Shown here in pieces: positions 6,031-6,138 of a stretch of DNA of 6,138 nt (its first letter is position 1; the number at the start of each line of letters is the position of its first letter). The notes beneath the pieces were generated by a model. The model made no database searches, was not told where the DNA came from, and saw nothing but the letters and a program-made list of their open reading frames with translations. The stretch is from an uncultured Clostridia bacterium (GTDB lineage Bacteria > Bacillota > Clostridia > Oscillospirales > Acutalibacteraceae), in contig CAMMKL010000132.1 in NCBI GenBank assembly GCA_946497265.1, forward strand, positions 1 to 6,138, given 5' to 3'. The translations under genes and the position numbers were made by a program.

Positions 6031-6059
6031 TTGCACCGATGGTACGATTATGATAAAGT
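6031..6059 (+). promoter_or_regulatory. Weak candidate promoter for the gene at 6097
   Basis: TTGCAC (6031-6036) and TAAAGT (6054-6059) are 17 nt apart, each only a partial consensus match. An alternative -10, TATGAT (6049-6054), is closer to consensus but has no -35 at normal spacing. Placement after a terminator and before a good ribosome binding site makes a promoter here likely, but the exact boxes are uncertain. Confidence 0.3.
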
Positions 6060-6096
6060 TAAAGTATCAATGAACTAAAAACGGAGGGATTCGCTT

Positions 6097-6138
6097 ATGA
6101 AATCCATACGCATCGCTGTGCCGATGATAGCCTCCTGC
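6097..6138 (+). CDS. Start of an unidentified gene, possibly exported (3' end outside window)
   Basis: ATG at 6097 follows GGAGGG (6083-6088) with 8-nt spacing, a convincing start. Only 14 residues are visible, MKSIRIAVPMIASC: a positively charged start and then a hydrophobic run, as in a signal peptide. The last four residues, IASC, fit the lipobox pattern of bacterial lipoproteins. However, the stretch before the cysteine is short, and a longer signal peptide continuing past the edge is equally possible. Its function cannot be inferred. It lies beyond the aroK terminator, so it starts a new transcript. Confidence 0.6.
   Translation, partial: MKSIRIAVPMIASC

Noticed and set aside
5893..6078. 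61-codon plus-strand ORF after aroK
   Set aside because: It spans the aroE-aroK terminator and the probable promoter of the next gene, with no ribosome binding site or recognisable domain.

Overview
This is an ordinary chromosomal stretch of a Gram-positive Firmicute, most likely a class Clostridia anaerobe of the Oscillospiraceae/Ruminococcaceae kind. That placement is an inference. It rests on strong AGGAGG-type ribosome binding sites with some TTG starts, a short archaeal/eukaryote-type prolyl-tRNA synthetase without an editing insertion, a sodium-pumping decarboxylase membrane subunit with a tiny gamma-like partner, and roughly balanced base composition. No rRNA, tRNA, CRISPR array, insertion sequence or phage gene is visible.

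Layout, left to right. Positions 1-432 (+) hold the C-terminal end of an M14 zinc carboxypeptidase. Positions 433-956 have no confident gene: an AT-rich part, then a GC-richer island that may be a coding relic on the minus strand, then the rho-independent terminator of the next transcript. A minus-strand cluster follows, in transcription order: sodium-translocating decarboxylase beta subunit (3773-2634), a 55-residue OadG-like subunit (2613-2446), and proS (2396-957). It has a good sigma-A type promoter (3915-3887), a roughly 105-nt leader with a strong hairpin, and the terminator at 878-840. Gaps of 20 and 49 nt suggest one transcript.

Upstream lies a separate single-gene minus-strand unit, acpP (4239-4012), with its own promoter (TTGACA -35, with a palindrome across the -10) and terminator. 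Divergent from it on the plus strand are aroE (4510-5355) and aroK (5363-5896), 7 nt apart, ending in a strong terminator at 5925-5967. They encode the shikimate dehydrogenase and shikimate kinase steps of chorismate synthesis. At the right edge a new plus-strand gene starts at 6097. Only 14 codons are visible, possibly the start of an exported protein or lipoprotein.

The genes are housekeeping or core metabolic: amino-acid biosynthesis, fatty-acid carrier, tRNA charging and sodium bioenergetics. I found no sign of a novel defence or mobile system. The points most worth a second look are the beta/gamma decarboxylase pair without its catalytic subunits beside proS, the 55-residue ORF, the structured leaders before the beta subunit and acpP, and the unexplained island at 621-830.
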